A DNA stretch of 64,000 nucleotides from Flavobacterium sp. (GTDB lineage Bacteria; Bacteroidota; Bacteroidia; Flavobacteriales; Flavobacteriaceae), in the NCBI RefSeq assembly GCF_027483985.1, contig NZ_JAIXTJ010000034.1:1-64000 (forward strand). Direction: 5' to 3'. A program made the position numbers and the translations under genes. Positions 35,173 to 42,977 of the stretch are shown one piece after another (the first letter of the stretch is position 1; each line of letters starts with the position of its first letter). Below the pieces are notes generated by a model. It made no database searches and was not told the DNA's origin. It saw only the letters and a program-made list of their open reading frames with translations.

Positions 35173-35202
35173 TTTATATAGAAAACATTAATATTCAATC
35201 CC
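35142..35202 (+). promoter_or_regulatory. Antiterminator pairing in the aromatic attenuator
   Basis: GGGATTG (35142-35148) can pair with CAATCCC (35196-35202), which would break the terminator stem. A ribosome stalled on the aromatic codons just upstream (about 35113-35133) would leave GGGATTG free. A ribosome moving through would cover it. The pairing is seen in the sequence; the switching is inferred. Confidence 0.6.
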
Positions 35203-35225
35203 GATGCAAATCGGGATTTTTTTTT
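35197..35225 (+). terminator. Attenuator terminator before pheA
   Basis: AATCCCGAT (35197-35205) and ATCGGGATT (35210-35218) form a perfect 9-bp stem with a GCAA loop, followed by nine T. It lies between the leader peptide and the first structural gene, so it must be read through for expression. Confidence 0.88.
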
Positions 35226-35233
35226 GCAATAAA

Positions 35234-36061
35234 ATGAAAGATAAAATAGCCATACAAGGAATTAAAGGATCGTTTCACCATCAAGTAGCTTTAGAATATT
35301 TTAATGCTAATGTGATTGTTGATGAATGTCTATCGTTTGATTCGTTAGTTGATAGTTTGCTGAACAACAATGCGCAAATGGCAGTTATGGCTATTGAGAA
35401 TTCTATCGCAGGTTCCATTATTCCGAATTACGCTTTGATTGATAAGAATAATTTGCACATTATTGGAGAATATTATTTAGATATTGTTCAAAATTTAATG
35501 GTTTTAAAAGATCAAGATTTTGAAGAGATTCAAGAAGTTCATTCGCATCCAATGGCTTTATTGCAATGTATGGATTTTTTGAAAAAATATCCGAATATAA
35601 AATTAGTTGAAGATAAAGATACAGCAGAAACAGCAAGAAGAATTCATCAAAGTCAGCTAAAAAACATTGCTGCCATAGGAAGTAAAGTTGCCGCAGAATT
35701 ATATGATTTAAATATTATTGCACCCGAAATTCAAACGATTAATAACAATATGACGCGATTTTTTATTTTGAGCAAAGAAAAAAGTCAAGTTTCAAAAGAA
35801 GAAATCAACAAAGCATCATTAAAATTTGAACTAGACGACACACCAGGAAGTTTGGCAACTGTTTTAAACGTGATGACTAATTGCAAATTAAATTTAACCA
35901 AAATTCAATCTATGCCAATAATTGAAACGCCTTTTCAGTATTCCTTTTTTGTAGATGTAGTTTTTGAAAAATACAAGCATTATGAAAAAGCCACTAAGAT
36001 TTTAGAAATTATGACCAATCATTTCAAGGTTTTGGGAGAATACAAGAGCAAAAAACAATAG
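35234..36061 (+). CDS. pheA: Prephenate dehydratase
   Basis: The enzyme converts prephenate to phenylpyruvate for phenylalanine synthesis. It has 275 residues: catalytic domain (about 1-180, IAQG-like IAIQGIKGSFHHQ at the start, AIENSIAGS near 55, NNMTRFFIL near 173) and a C-terminal ACT domain (about 190-270, LDDTPGSLATVLNVM, the position of the usual Phe-binding ESRP-like region). There is no chorismate mutase domain here; it sits in the DAHP synthase protein of this operon. The frame also contains an ATG at 35204, but that one is inside the terminator hairpin. ATG 35234 is the start. Confidence 0.92.
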   Translation: MKDKIAIQGIKGSFHHQVALEYFNANVIVDECLSFDSLVDSLLNNNAQMAVMAIENSIAGSIIPNYALIDKNNLHIIGEYYLDIVQNLMVLKDQDFEEIQEVHSHPMALLQCMDFLKKYPNIKLVEDKDTAETARRIHQSQLKNIAAIGSKVAAELYDLNIIAPEIQTINNNMTRFFILSKEKSQVSKEEINKASLKFELDDTPGSLATVLNVMTNCKLNLTKIQSMPIIETPFQYSFFVDVVFEKYKHYEKATKILEIMTNHFKVLGEYKSKKQ

Positions 36062-36092
36062 CAATTTCAATTAGTGAAATTTTTAAAAGTAT

Positions 36093-36120
36093 GAATTCGT
36101 GAAAATTCGTGCAATTCGTG
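36093..36120 (+). repeat. ATTCGTG simple repeat
   Basis: Three degenerate copies of AATTCGTG (AATTCGTGAAAATTCGTGC and AATTCGTG) sit between pheA and the aminotransferase gene. This is another intergenic simple repeat of the Flavobacterium type. Confidence 0.6.
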
Positions 36121-36127
36121 TAAAAAT

Positions 36128-37273
36128 ATGATTACAACAGCAAAAAGATTAGAAACCGTTCAAGAGTACTACTTTTCAAGAAAATTGAAAGAAGTAAGAC
36201 AACTTATGTCTGAAGGAAAACCGATTATCAATATGGGAATTGGAAGTCCAGATTTGGCGCCACATTCTTCAGTGATTGAAGCCATTCAAAACGCAATGTT
36301 TGATGACCAAGCACACGAATATCAAAGTTATCAAGGCTTACCTGATTTGAGAAAAGGAATGGCAAATTTTTATGCAAATCAGTTTAAGGTTGAATTTGAT
36401 TTTAATTCAGAGATTTTGCCCTTAATGGGAAGTAAAGAAGGAATTATGCATATCGCACTTGCTTTTTTAAATGAAGATGATGAAGTTTTGATTCCGAATC
36501 CGGGTTATCCAACTTATGCTTCGGTTACCGAATTAGTTCAAGCCAAATCCGTTTTTTATGATTTAAATGAAGCAACGAATTGGCAACCTGATTTCGAAAA
36601 ATTAGAACAACAAGATTTGTCTAAAGTGAAGTTAATGTGGGTAAATTATCCGCACATGCCTTCGGGAACCAATGCCACTTTAGAATTGTATCAAAAACTA
36701 ATTGCGTTCGGTAAAAAACATCAAATTTTAATTGTAAATGATAATCCATATAGTTTTGTTTTAAACGACAATCCGATGTCTATTTTTCAAGTTGATGGTT
36801 CAAAAGAAATCGCATTGGAGTTAAATTCCTTAAGTAAAACATTTAATATGGCAGGTTGGCGTGTTGGAATGGTTTTAGGAAACAAAACACTGATTGATGC
36901 TGTTTTAAAAGTAAAAAGCAATATGGATTCAGGAATGTTTTATGGAATTCAAAAAGGTGCTATCGCAGCATTAAAATTAGGAAAAGATTGGTTTGAAAGT
37001 CAGAATATTATTTATACAAAAAGAAGAAATCTAATTTTTGAATTGGCTAAAAAAATGCATTGCACCTTTGATACAAACGCAGTAGGATTATTTGTTTGGG
37101 CAAAATTACCAACTGGAATAGCATCAGAAGAATTCATTGATAATTTGTTATATGAGAAACATATATTTTTAACGCCAGGAACAATTTTTGGCAGCAATGG
37201 CGAAGGTTACATCCGATTTTCATTATGCGTTAAAGAAGAAAATATTATTAAAGCCATTAACCGTTTTTCATAG
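36128..37273 (+). CDS. Class I/II aminotransferase, probable aromatic amino acid aminotransferase
   Basis: The 381-residue pyridoxal-phosphate enzyme has NMGIGSPDLAPHS near 36, NPGYPTYASV near 124, the NDNPYSF region near 199 and the cofactor Lys in NSLSKTFNMAGWRVG near 236. Its position between prephenate dehydratase and prephenate dehydrogenase genes implies that it transaminates phenylpyruvate and 4-hydroxyphenylpyruvate, the last step to Phe and Tyr. By sequence alone it could equally be an aspartate or LL-DAP-type aminotransferase; the role comes from context. Confidence 0.87.
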   Translation: MITTAKRLETVQEYYFSRKLKEVRQLMSEGKPIINMGIGSPDLAPHSSVIEAIQNAMFDDQAHEYQSYQGLPDLRKGMANFYANQFKVEFDFNSEILPLMGSKEGIMHIALAFLNEDDEVLIPNPGYPTYASVTELVQAKSVFYDLNEATNWQPDFEKLEQQDLSKVKLMWVNYPHMPSGTNATLELYQKLIAFGKKHQILIVNDNPYSFVLNDNPMSIFQVDGSKEIALELNSLSKTFNMAGWRVGMVLGNKTLIDAVLKVKSNMDSGMFYGIQKGAIAALKLGKDWFESQNIIYTKRRNLIFELAKKMHCTFDTNAVGLFVWAKLPTGIASEEFIDNLLYEKHIFLTPGTIFGSNGEGYIRFSLCVKEENIIKAINRFS

Positions 37274-37336
37274 AGACACAATTCATCGGGTCTAAAAAAA
37301 GTAAAATTAAACCATTGGTTAAAAAAGAAATATAAA

Positions 37337-38176
37337 ATGAATGTATACGTAATAGGAATAGGATTAATTGGAGGTTCAATGGCCTTAGACATTAAATCTA
37401 TTTATGATGATGCAACGATTTTTGGTATAGATTCTAACAAAAAACATTTAGATGACGCCCAAAATTTCGGCATAATCGATCAACAAGCAAGCCTTACTGA
37501 TTTAATTAACGCAGATTTAGTAATAGTTTCAGTGCCAGTTGATGTGGCTTTGGTAATTTTGCCAGAAATATTAAACGAAATAGGAGAAAACACATTAGTT
37601 TTTGACGTTGGTTCAACTAAAAATCCGATTTGTGAAGCACTTGAGCACCATCCGAAAAGGAGAAATTTTTTAGCTTGTCATCCCATCGCAGGAACCGAAT
37701 TTTCAGGACCAAGCGCAGCTATCAAAGGATTGTATGAAGGTAAAACCAATATCATCTGTGAAGTCGAAAAAACAACTTTTAAATTGCAAGAAAAAGCAAT
37801 GGATTTGTTTAAAAAATTAGGAATGCGCATTAGATATATGGATGCAAAGTCACACGACAAGCACATCGCTTATGTTTCACATTTATCGCACATAAGTTCG
37901 TTTATGTTAGGAAAAACCGTAATCGAAAAAGAAAAAGACGAACAAGATATTTTTGATATGGCTGGTTCAGGATTCGAAAGTACCGTTCGTTTAGCCAAAA
38001 GTTCACCTGCAATGTGGACGCCAATTTTCAAACAAAATAAAAAACAAGTCATTGAATCATTAGAAGAATACATTCAAAATTTATCTAATTTCAAACAATT
38101 ATTAGAAGAAGATAATTATGATGAAGTTTTTAATGAAATGCAAAATACAAATCGAATTAAAGAAATATTAAAATAA
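37337..38176 (+). CDS. tyrA: Prephenate dehydrogenase
   Basis: The enzyme oxidatively decarboxylates prephenate to 4-hydroxyphenylpyruvate for tyrosine. It has 279 residues with the N-terminal NAD(P)-binding motif GIGLIGGSMAL (about 7-17). The catalytic region is ACHPIAGTEFSGPSAA (about 113-128) and the helical C-terminal part contains HIAYVSHLSHISSFML (about 176-191) and GSGFEST. It has no fused mutase or ACT domain. It follows the aminotransferase gene by 63 bases. Confidence 0.93.
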   Translation: MNVYVIGIGLIGGSMALDIKSIYDDATIFGIDSNKKHLDDAQNFGIIDQQASLTDLINADLVIVSVPVDVALVILPEILNEIGENTLVFDVGSTKNPICEALEHHPKRRNFLACHPIAGTEFSGPSAAIKGLYEGKTNIICEVEKTTFKLQEKAMDLFKKLGMRIRYMDAKSHDKHIAYVSHLSHISSFMLGKTVIEKEKDEQDIFDMAGSGFESTVRLAKSSPAMWTPIFKQNKKQVIESLEEYIQNLSNFKQLLEEDNYDEVFNEMQNTNRIKEILK

Positions 38177-38179
38177 AAA

Positions 38180-38242
38180 TTGTTGTCAGTTATCTGTTAT
38201 CGGTTGCAAAACTGACAACAAACAACTGACAACCGACAACAA
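38180..38242. repeat. TGTCAGTT/AACTGACA inverted and tandem repeat
   Basis: TTGTTGTCAGTT (38180-38191) faces two copies of AACTGACAAC (38210-38220 and 38224-38233), followed by CGACAAC. It fills the tyrA to DAHP-synthase gap and could form alternative hairpins. Confidence 0.6.
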
Positions 38243-38248
38243 AAGAAA

Positions 38249-39334
38249 ATGGAAAATAAAAAAGAAATGAGAACGTGGTTAAATGATTTCAATTTAACTC
38301 ATCCGCTAGTAATTGCTGGACCTTGCAGTGCTGAAACAGAAGATCAAGTATTAAAAATCGCACACGAATTAAAAAACTCTGACGTTTCAATTTATAGAGC
38401 CGGAATTTGGAAACCTCGAACGCGCCCAGGTGGATTTGAAGGTGTAGGCGAAATAGGATTGAAATGGTTGCAGAAAGCTAAAGCCGAAACGGGTTTGTTA
38501 ATGGCAACCGAAGTAGCAACTGCTGCACACGTAAAATTAGCCTTAGAACACGATATTGATGTATTGTGGATTGGCGCACGAACAACCGTAAATCCATTTG
38601 CAGTTCAAGAAATAGCTGATGCTTTACAAAATACAGATAAAATTGTTTTAGTAAAAAACCCTGTTAATCCTGATCTAGCGCTTTGGATTGGCGGTGTGGA
38701 ACGATTGTATAATGCTAATATTAAGAAATTAGGTGTTATTCACAGAGGATTTTCAACTTATGAAAAAACCAAATACCGCAATAATCCGGAATGGCAAATT
38801 GCAATTGATTTTCAACATAAATTCCCAGATATTCCATTAATCATTGATCCTTCACACATTACAGGAAATCGTGATATGATTTTTCAAGTAACTCAAGAAG
38901 CACTTGATTTAAATTATGACGGAATGATTATCGAAACCCATTGCGATCCAGATAATGCTTGGAGCGATGCCGCGCAGCAAGTTACACCTGATCGTTTAAA
39001 ACAAATTTTTATCGACTTGACCATAAGAAAAGAAACCGATGAAGCCGATGATTATCAAAGTAGATTATCAAAATTAAGAGGTAAAATCGACGAATATGAT
39101 GCCAAACTTCTTGAAGTAATTGGAAAAAGAATGAAAGTTGCCGAAGATATTGGTGCCTTGAAAAAAGAAAAAAATGTGGCAGTTTTACAAAACAAACGCT
39201 GGAATGATATTCTAGAAAAAATGGTAAATGATGGAGGTCAAAAAGGATTGAGTGAAGATTTTATTATTCAATTTTTTAAGGCAATTCATCAAGAAAGTAT
39301 ATCGCATCAAGAGAAAATTTTTAATAATAAATAA
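38249..39334 (+). CDS. Bifunctional DAHP synthase / chorismate mutase
   Basis: The 361-residue fusion has a KDO8P/DAHP-synthase-type barrel (about 10-265: VIAGPCSAETEDQ, YRAGIWKPRTRPGGF, IDPSHITGNRD) and a C-terminal AroQ-type chorismate mutase helix bundle (about 275-361: LSKLRGKIDEYDAKLLEVIG, RMKVAEDIGALKK). It therefore performs the entry step of the shikimate pathway and the chorismate-to-prephenate step that feeds both other enzymes of this operon. This fusion order is known in Bacteroidota. Last gene of the attenuated operon; a terminator follows. Confidence 0.93.
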   Translation: MENKKEMRTWLNDFNLTHPLVIAGPCSAETEDQVLKIAHELKNSDVSIYRAGIWKPRTRPGGFEGVGEIGLKWLQKAKAETGLLMATEVATAAHVKLALEHDIDVLWIGARTTVNPFAVQEIADALQNTDKIVLVKNPVNPDLALWIGGVERLYNANIKKLGVIHRGFSTYEKTKYRNNPEWQIAIDFQHKFPDIPLIIDPSHITGNRDMIFQVTQEALDLNYDGMIIETHCDPDNAWSDAAQQVTPDRLKQIFIDLTIRKETDEADDYQSRLSKLRGKIDEYDAKLLEVIGKRMKVAEDIGALKKEKNVAVLQNKRWNDILEKMVNDGGQKGLSEDFIIQFFKAIHQESISHQEKIFNNK

Positions 39335-39362
39335 ACAATTAACTTTTCTTAGAATATTAATT

Positions 39363-39394
39363 AAAACCTACAAAAATATTTGTAGGTTTTTTTT
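39363..39394 (+). terminator. Rho-independent terminator of the aromatic operon
   Basis: AAAACCTACAAA (39363-39374) and TTTGTAGGTTTT (39379-39390) form a 12-bp stem followed by T. Confidence 0.9.
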
Positions 39395-39430
39395 GTATCA
39401 TTGCCAAAAATAACCTCTAAAATTATTACA

Positions 39431-41086
39431 ATGAAGAACTGCTTACTAGCTGCAGTCTTTTTTGTTTTGTGCGGTACCTTTGTTTCTGCTCAAAACAAAA
39501 TAGACAAAATCAACATCACTTATGGTGAAGAAATAACCGATGATAAAGGAAAAATCATCAAAATTATCGGAGAAGCCAACAACAAAGTATACACCTTGCT
39601 TTTGAAAGGTAAATCTAATTACTACCTTAAAATCTTTGATTCTAAAGCAATGAAACAAATTGCAAATAATGAAATCATTTTTCCAGAAGTAAAAGATAAA
39701 GATTTAGAATTTGAAGAAATTGTATTATTAAATGATAAATTATATGCTATTGGTAGTGTGTATTATAGAAAAGAAAAAAAATATACGTTAGTTGGTATTC
39801 CAGTTTCAGAAAGTGGCGTATTGAGCTCTGATGTTATCACACTTTTTGAATCTACTGTTGCAAATAGCTCAGACAAAGGCGCGTTTTATTTTAGAAAGTC
39901 ACCTGATAATAGAATGTTGTTAATTATGCATACCGCTCTTTTTGAAAAAGAAGATGCAATGAAATATGAAATAAAGTTCTTTGACGAAACTTTAAAAACA
40001 GCTTTTTCTACCGAAGATAAAGTGGCGTATGATGATAATAAAAAAGATTACCAATTTACAATTTCAGATTTTGATGTAAATTATAAAGATGATATTTTCT
40101 TAGTGGTTAACGAAGGATATCGTGATAAAAAGAAGAAAGAAAAAGTTGAAAAAGTAGAGGTTCATATTTTCAAAAAAGATATGAATTATAAAAAAGAAGT
40201 GGTTAAAATTGACATTGTCGATGAAGAGATTATTAACTGCAAAATGTTGGCAACCAGCAAAAACACTATTCAATTAACAGGGTTTTATTCTAGCGTACGT
40301 GAAAACGGTAAAGCCAATAAAGAACTTAAAGGTGTATATAATATGACCATTAATTTGGCTAATAATAAAGCTGAAAATGTAAAGTTCAACGAATTTGATT
40401 ATGCTACCAAAGTTAAATTACTTGGTGAACGAAGAGCCAAAAAAGGAAAAGATGTAAAACCATATTACAACATCCATACAATTATCGAGAAAAATGATGG
40501 CGGATTGATAGTACTGTCTGAATATCAAATGATTTATGTAGGACAAAAACAAGGAATTGGTCCGTTAGGAATTCAACCAATTACCTACACAACCAATGAA
40601 ATGATTGTTACTTGCTTAAAACCAGATGGATCTCTAGAATGGAGTAATGTTGTTGCTAAAGAACAATCGGCAACGGTTACTGTGGCTTCATTTAACCTCT
40701 TTGGTGTAGGTGGCGGAGGAAGTTTTAATGTAGCGGTTGGACTATCAATTCCGTTAGCAGTTATGGGAAAAGGTCCTGAATATTTGAGTGTAATTCCAAT
40801 TTATAGAAATGGAGTTTTAAACATTTTATTTAATGATAATGTAAAAAACAAAGGCGTTACTGATATCGAAGAAATTAAAGCGTTAGGTAATTACAATAAT
40901 GCAGTACCAACTCTTTTTGTATTTGATGACAAAGGAAACATCACAAGAAAAGATCCTGAAGAAGTAGTAAAAGAAGAGTTAGTGATTCGTCCAGGAGTTT
41001 ATAACAGAAAATCTGATAATGAGTTTATTATCTATGCCTCAAGAAAATCGAAAGATAAATTGGGCCGAATGATTCTAGTTGATTAA
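39431..41086 (+). CDS. Secreted protein of unknown function
   Basis: The 551-residue protein begins at ATG 39431 with a signal peptide (about 1-20, ending TFVSAQ). An in-frame TTG 30 bases earlier lies in the preceding terminator region and is unlikely. The body is beta-rich with many charged residues. A Gly-rich segment LFGVGGGGSFNVAVG lies near 424-438, inside an otherwise soluble-looking chain. I recognise no catalytic motif. It is a single gene with its own terminator. Confidence 0.7.
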   Translation: MKNCLLAAVFFVLCGTFVSAQNKIDKINITYGEEITDDKGKIIKIIGEANNKVYTLLLKGKSNYYLKIFDSKAMKQIANNEIIFPEVKDKDLEFEEIVLLNDKLYAIGSVYYRKEKKYTLVGIPVSESGVLSSDVITLFESTVANSSDKGAFYFRKSPDNRMLLIMHTALFEKEDAMKYEIKFFDETLKTAFSTEDKVAYDDNKKDYQFTISDFDVNYKDDIFLVVNEGYRDKKKKEKVEKVEVHIFKKDMNYKKEVVKIDIVDEEIINCKMLATSKNTIQLTGFYSSVRENGKANKELKGVYNMTINLANNKAENVKFNEFDYATKVKLLGERRAKKGKDVKPYYNIHTIIEKNDGGLIVLSEYQMIYVGQKQGIGPLGIQPITYTTNEMIVTCLKPDGSLEWSNVVAKEQSATVTVASFNLFGVGGGGSFNVAVGLSIPLAVMGKGPEYLSVIPIYRNGVLNILFNDNVKNKGVTDIEEIKALGNYNNAVPTLFVFDDKGNITRKDPEEVVKEELVIRPGVYNRKSDNEFIIYASRKSKDKLGRMILVD

Positions 41087-41108
41087 TCCAGCATAAGTCT
41101 AAGAATTT

Positions 41109-41143
41109 AAAAAGACTGTTTATTAATTTAAGCAGTCTTTTTT
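41109..41143 (+). terminator. Rho-independent terminator
   Basis: AAAAAGACTG (41109-41118) pairs with CAGTCTTTTTT (41133-41143) across a 14-base loop. Confidence 0.75.
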
Positions 41144-41260
41144 GTTTAAAGTAAAATGATAATCTTAAATGACTTCTTAACTCTTTTTTCTACTTTTGTA
41201 AATTATAAAGTTTTAGATTCAGAATGCATCTGAAATCTCAAATTTTAAATCTGAAATTGA

Positions 41261-42244
41261 ATGACAGGATTAGTTTATAAATCTACAGGAAGTTGGTACA
41301 CAGTAAAATCTAATGAAGGCACTTTTATCGAATGCCGAATCAAGGGTAAATTCCGTATTAAAGGAATCAAAAGTACGAATCCAATTGCTGTTGGTGATGT
41401 TGTAGATTTTGAACTTGATGAAACTTCCGATACAACCATTGGTGTAATAAATGCCATTCACGATAGAAAAAACTATATAGTGAGAAAATCGGTGAATTTG
41501 TCCCATCAAATGCACATTATTGCATCCAATGTAGATTATGTTTTTCTTTTAATAACAGTCAATAATCCGCCAACGACCTTTAATTTTATTGATCGTTTTT
41601 TAGTTACAGCCGAAGCTTATGGTATAGAAACCATTTTAGTTTTTAATAAAATAGACACCTTAGATGAGGTAACTTTAGACGACCAACTTTACATGCAACA
41701 CGTTTATCAACAAATCGGATACAAATGTTTGCGTGTTTCTTCAACTCAAGGAAAAGGAATTGAAGAGCTAAAGGAACTAATGGTTGGAAAAACAACAATG
41801 TTTTCGGGTCATTCAGGTGTCGGAAAATCTACTTTGGTTAATGCACTTGAACCAAGTTTGCATCTAAAAACTAAAACAATATCGGAACAAAGTATGCAAG
41901 GTCAGCACACCACTACTTTTGCAGAAATGTACGACTTGTCGTTTGGAGCAAAAATTATTGACACGCCTGGAATCAAAGGTTTCGGAATTGTTGACATGGA
42001 AAAAGAGGAAATAAGTGGTTATTTTCCGGAGTTTTTCAAACTTAAAGACCAATGCAAATTCAATAATTGTTTGCATAAAGAAGAACCAAAATGTGCCATC
42101 AAAGAAGCTCTAGAAAAAGATGAAATTTCGTGGACACGCTACAATAGTTATCTTAAAATACTAGAAGGCGATGACGAACATTATAGAACAGATATTTATA
42201 ATGATGATCGAATTGCCAGCGATGCAACGAGAAACAAACAATAA
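41261..42244 (+). CDS. rsgA: Ribosome small subunit-dependent GTPase A
   Basis: The GTPase checks late maturation of the 30S subunit. It has 327 residues: OB-fold (about 1-75), circularly permuted GTPase domain with NKID near 130, then GHSGVGKST (183-191) and DTPGIKGFG near 231. The zinc-binding tail has a CKFNNCLHKEEPKC pattern near 265-279. The switch I-like TTTFAEMYDL is present. A TACTTTTG -7-type box lies at 41191-41198. It appears monocistronic. Confidence 0.94.
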   Translation: MTGLVYKSTGSWYTVKSNEGTFIECRIKGKFRIKGIKSTNPIAVGDVVDFELDETSDTTIGVINAIHDRKNYIVRKSVNLSHQMHIIASNVDYVFLLITVNNPPTTFNFIDRFLVTAEAYGIETILVFNKIDTLDEVTLDDQLYMQHVYQQIGYKCLRVSSTQGKGIEELKELMVGKTTMFSGHSGVGKSTLVNALEPSLHLKTKTISEQSMQGQHTTTFAEMYDLSFGAKIIDTPGIKGFGIVDMEKEEISGYFPEFFKLKDQCKFNNCLHKEEPKCAIKEALEKDEISWTRYNSYLKILEGDDEHYRTDIYNDDRIASDATRNKQ

Positions 42245-42504
42245 ATAGTTATAGTTTTATTTTTTTTCTGAAAGTTTTAAAGTTTGAGTTAAAACGGTTT
42301 GTTTTTTGTGGTACAACCGAAACTTTTCTTTTAAAGTTTTCCAACTTCCTAAAAATGTATTTTTTGGTAACCTAAATTTGATATTTATTTAATCTTTGAA
42401 ACTTTTTTCTAACTTTTTTTAAAAAAAATTAAAAAAATGTGGAAAACCGTAAAGTGAATAAAAAAAGAACTTTTATATTTGATGAATAACCTATTTTTCA
42501 AAAA

Positions 42505-42957
42505 ATGAAAGCGGTAATCCAAAGAGTTTCATCAGCATCAGTAGCAATTGAAGGTAAAATTGTAGCCGAAATCAGCGCTGGATTATTAATTCTTGTGGGT
42601 ATTGAAGATGCCGATACTAAAGACGATATTGATTGGTTGACGTCTAAAATTGCAAATCTTCGCATTTTTAGTGATGAAAATGATGTGATGAATTTATCTC
42701 TCAAAGACGTGAATGGTGATGTTATTGTAGTAAGTCAATTCACGCTTCACGCGCTTACAAAAAAAGGAAACAGACCAAGTTATATCAAAGCATCAAAACC
42801 CGAAATTGCTATTCCGCTTTATGAATCTTTTGTACAACAGATGAAATTTGAAGTGGGTAAAAACATTCAAACAGGTCAATTTGGAGCTGATATGAAAGTA
42901 GCTTTGATAAATGATGGTCCGGTTACAATAATTATTGATACAAAAAACAAAGAATAA
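42505..42957 (+). CDS. dtd: D-aminoacyl-tRNA deacylase
   Basis: The enzyme hydrolyses D-amino acids from mischarged tRNAs. It has 150 residues, the family length. The two active-site motifs are present: SQFTLHA (about 79-85, SQxT) and NDGPVTI (about 138-144, NxGPVT), the latter providing the cross-subunit Gly-cisPro. It is the first gene of a same-strand run with the DUF3857 array (20-base gap). A TATATTTG -7-type box is at 42474-42481. Confidence 0.94.
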   Translation: MKAVIQRVSSASVAIEGKIVAEISAGLLILVGIEDADTKDDIDWLTSKIANLRIFSDENDVMNLSLKDVNGDVIVVSQFTLHALTKKGNRPSYIKASKPEIAIPLYESFVQQMKFEVGKNIQTGQFGADMKVALINDGPVTIIIDTKNKE

Positions 42958-42977
42958 TTTACTAAAAACAATATTCT

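Noticed and set aside
35204..35233. Earlier start of prephenate dehydratase at ATG 35204
   Set aside because: That ATG lies inside the terminator stem and would encode a GIFF-type stretch from the T run. ATG 35234 fits the family N-terminus.
42439..42448. GTGGAAAAC, a DnaA-box-like sequence upstream of dtd
   Set aside because: Isolated and in very A+T-rich DNA. Chance is enough.
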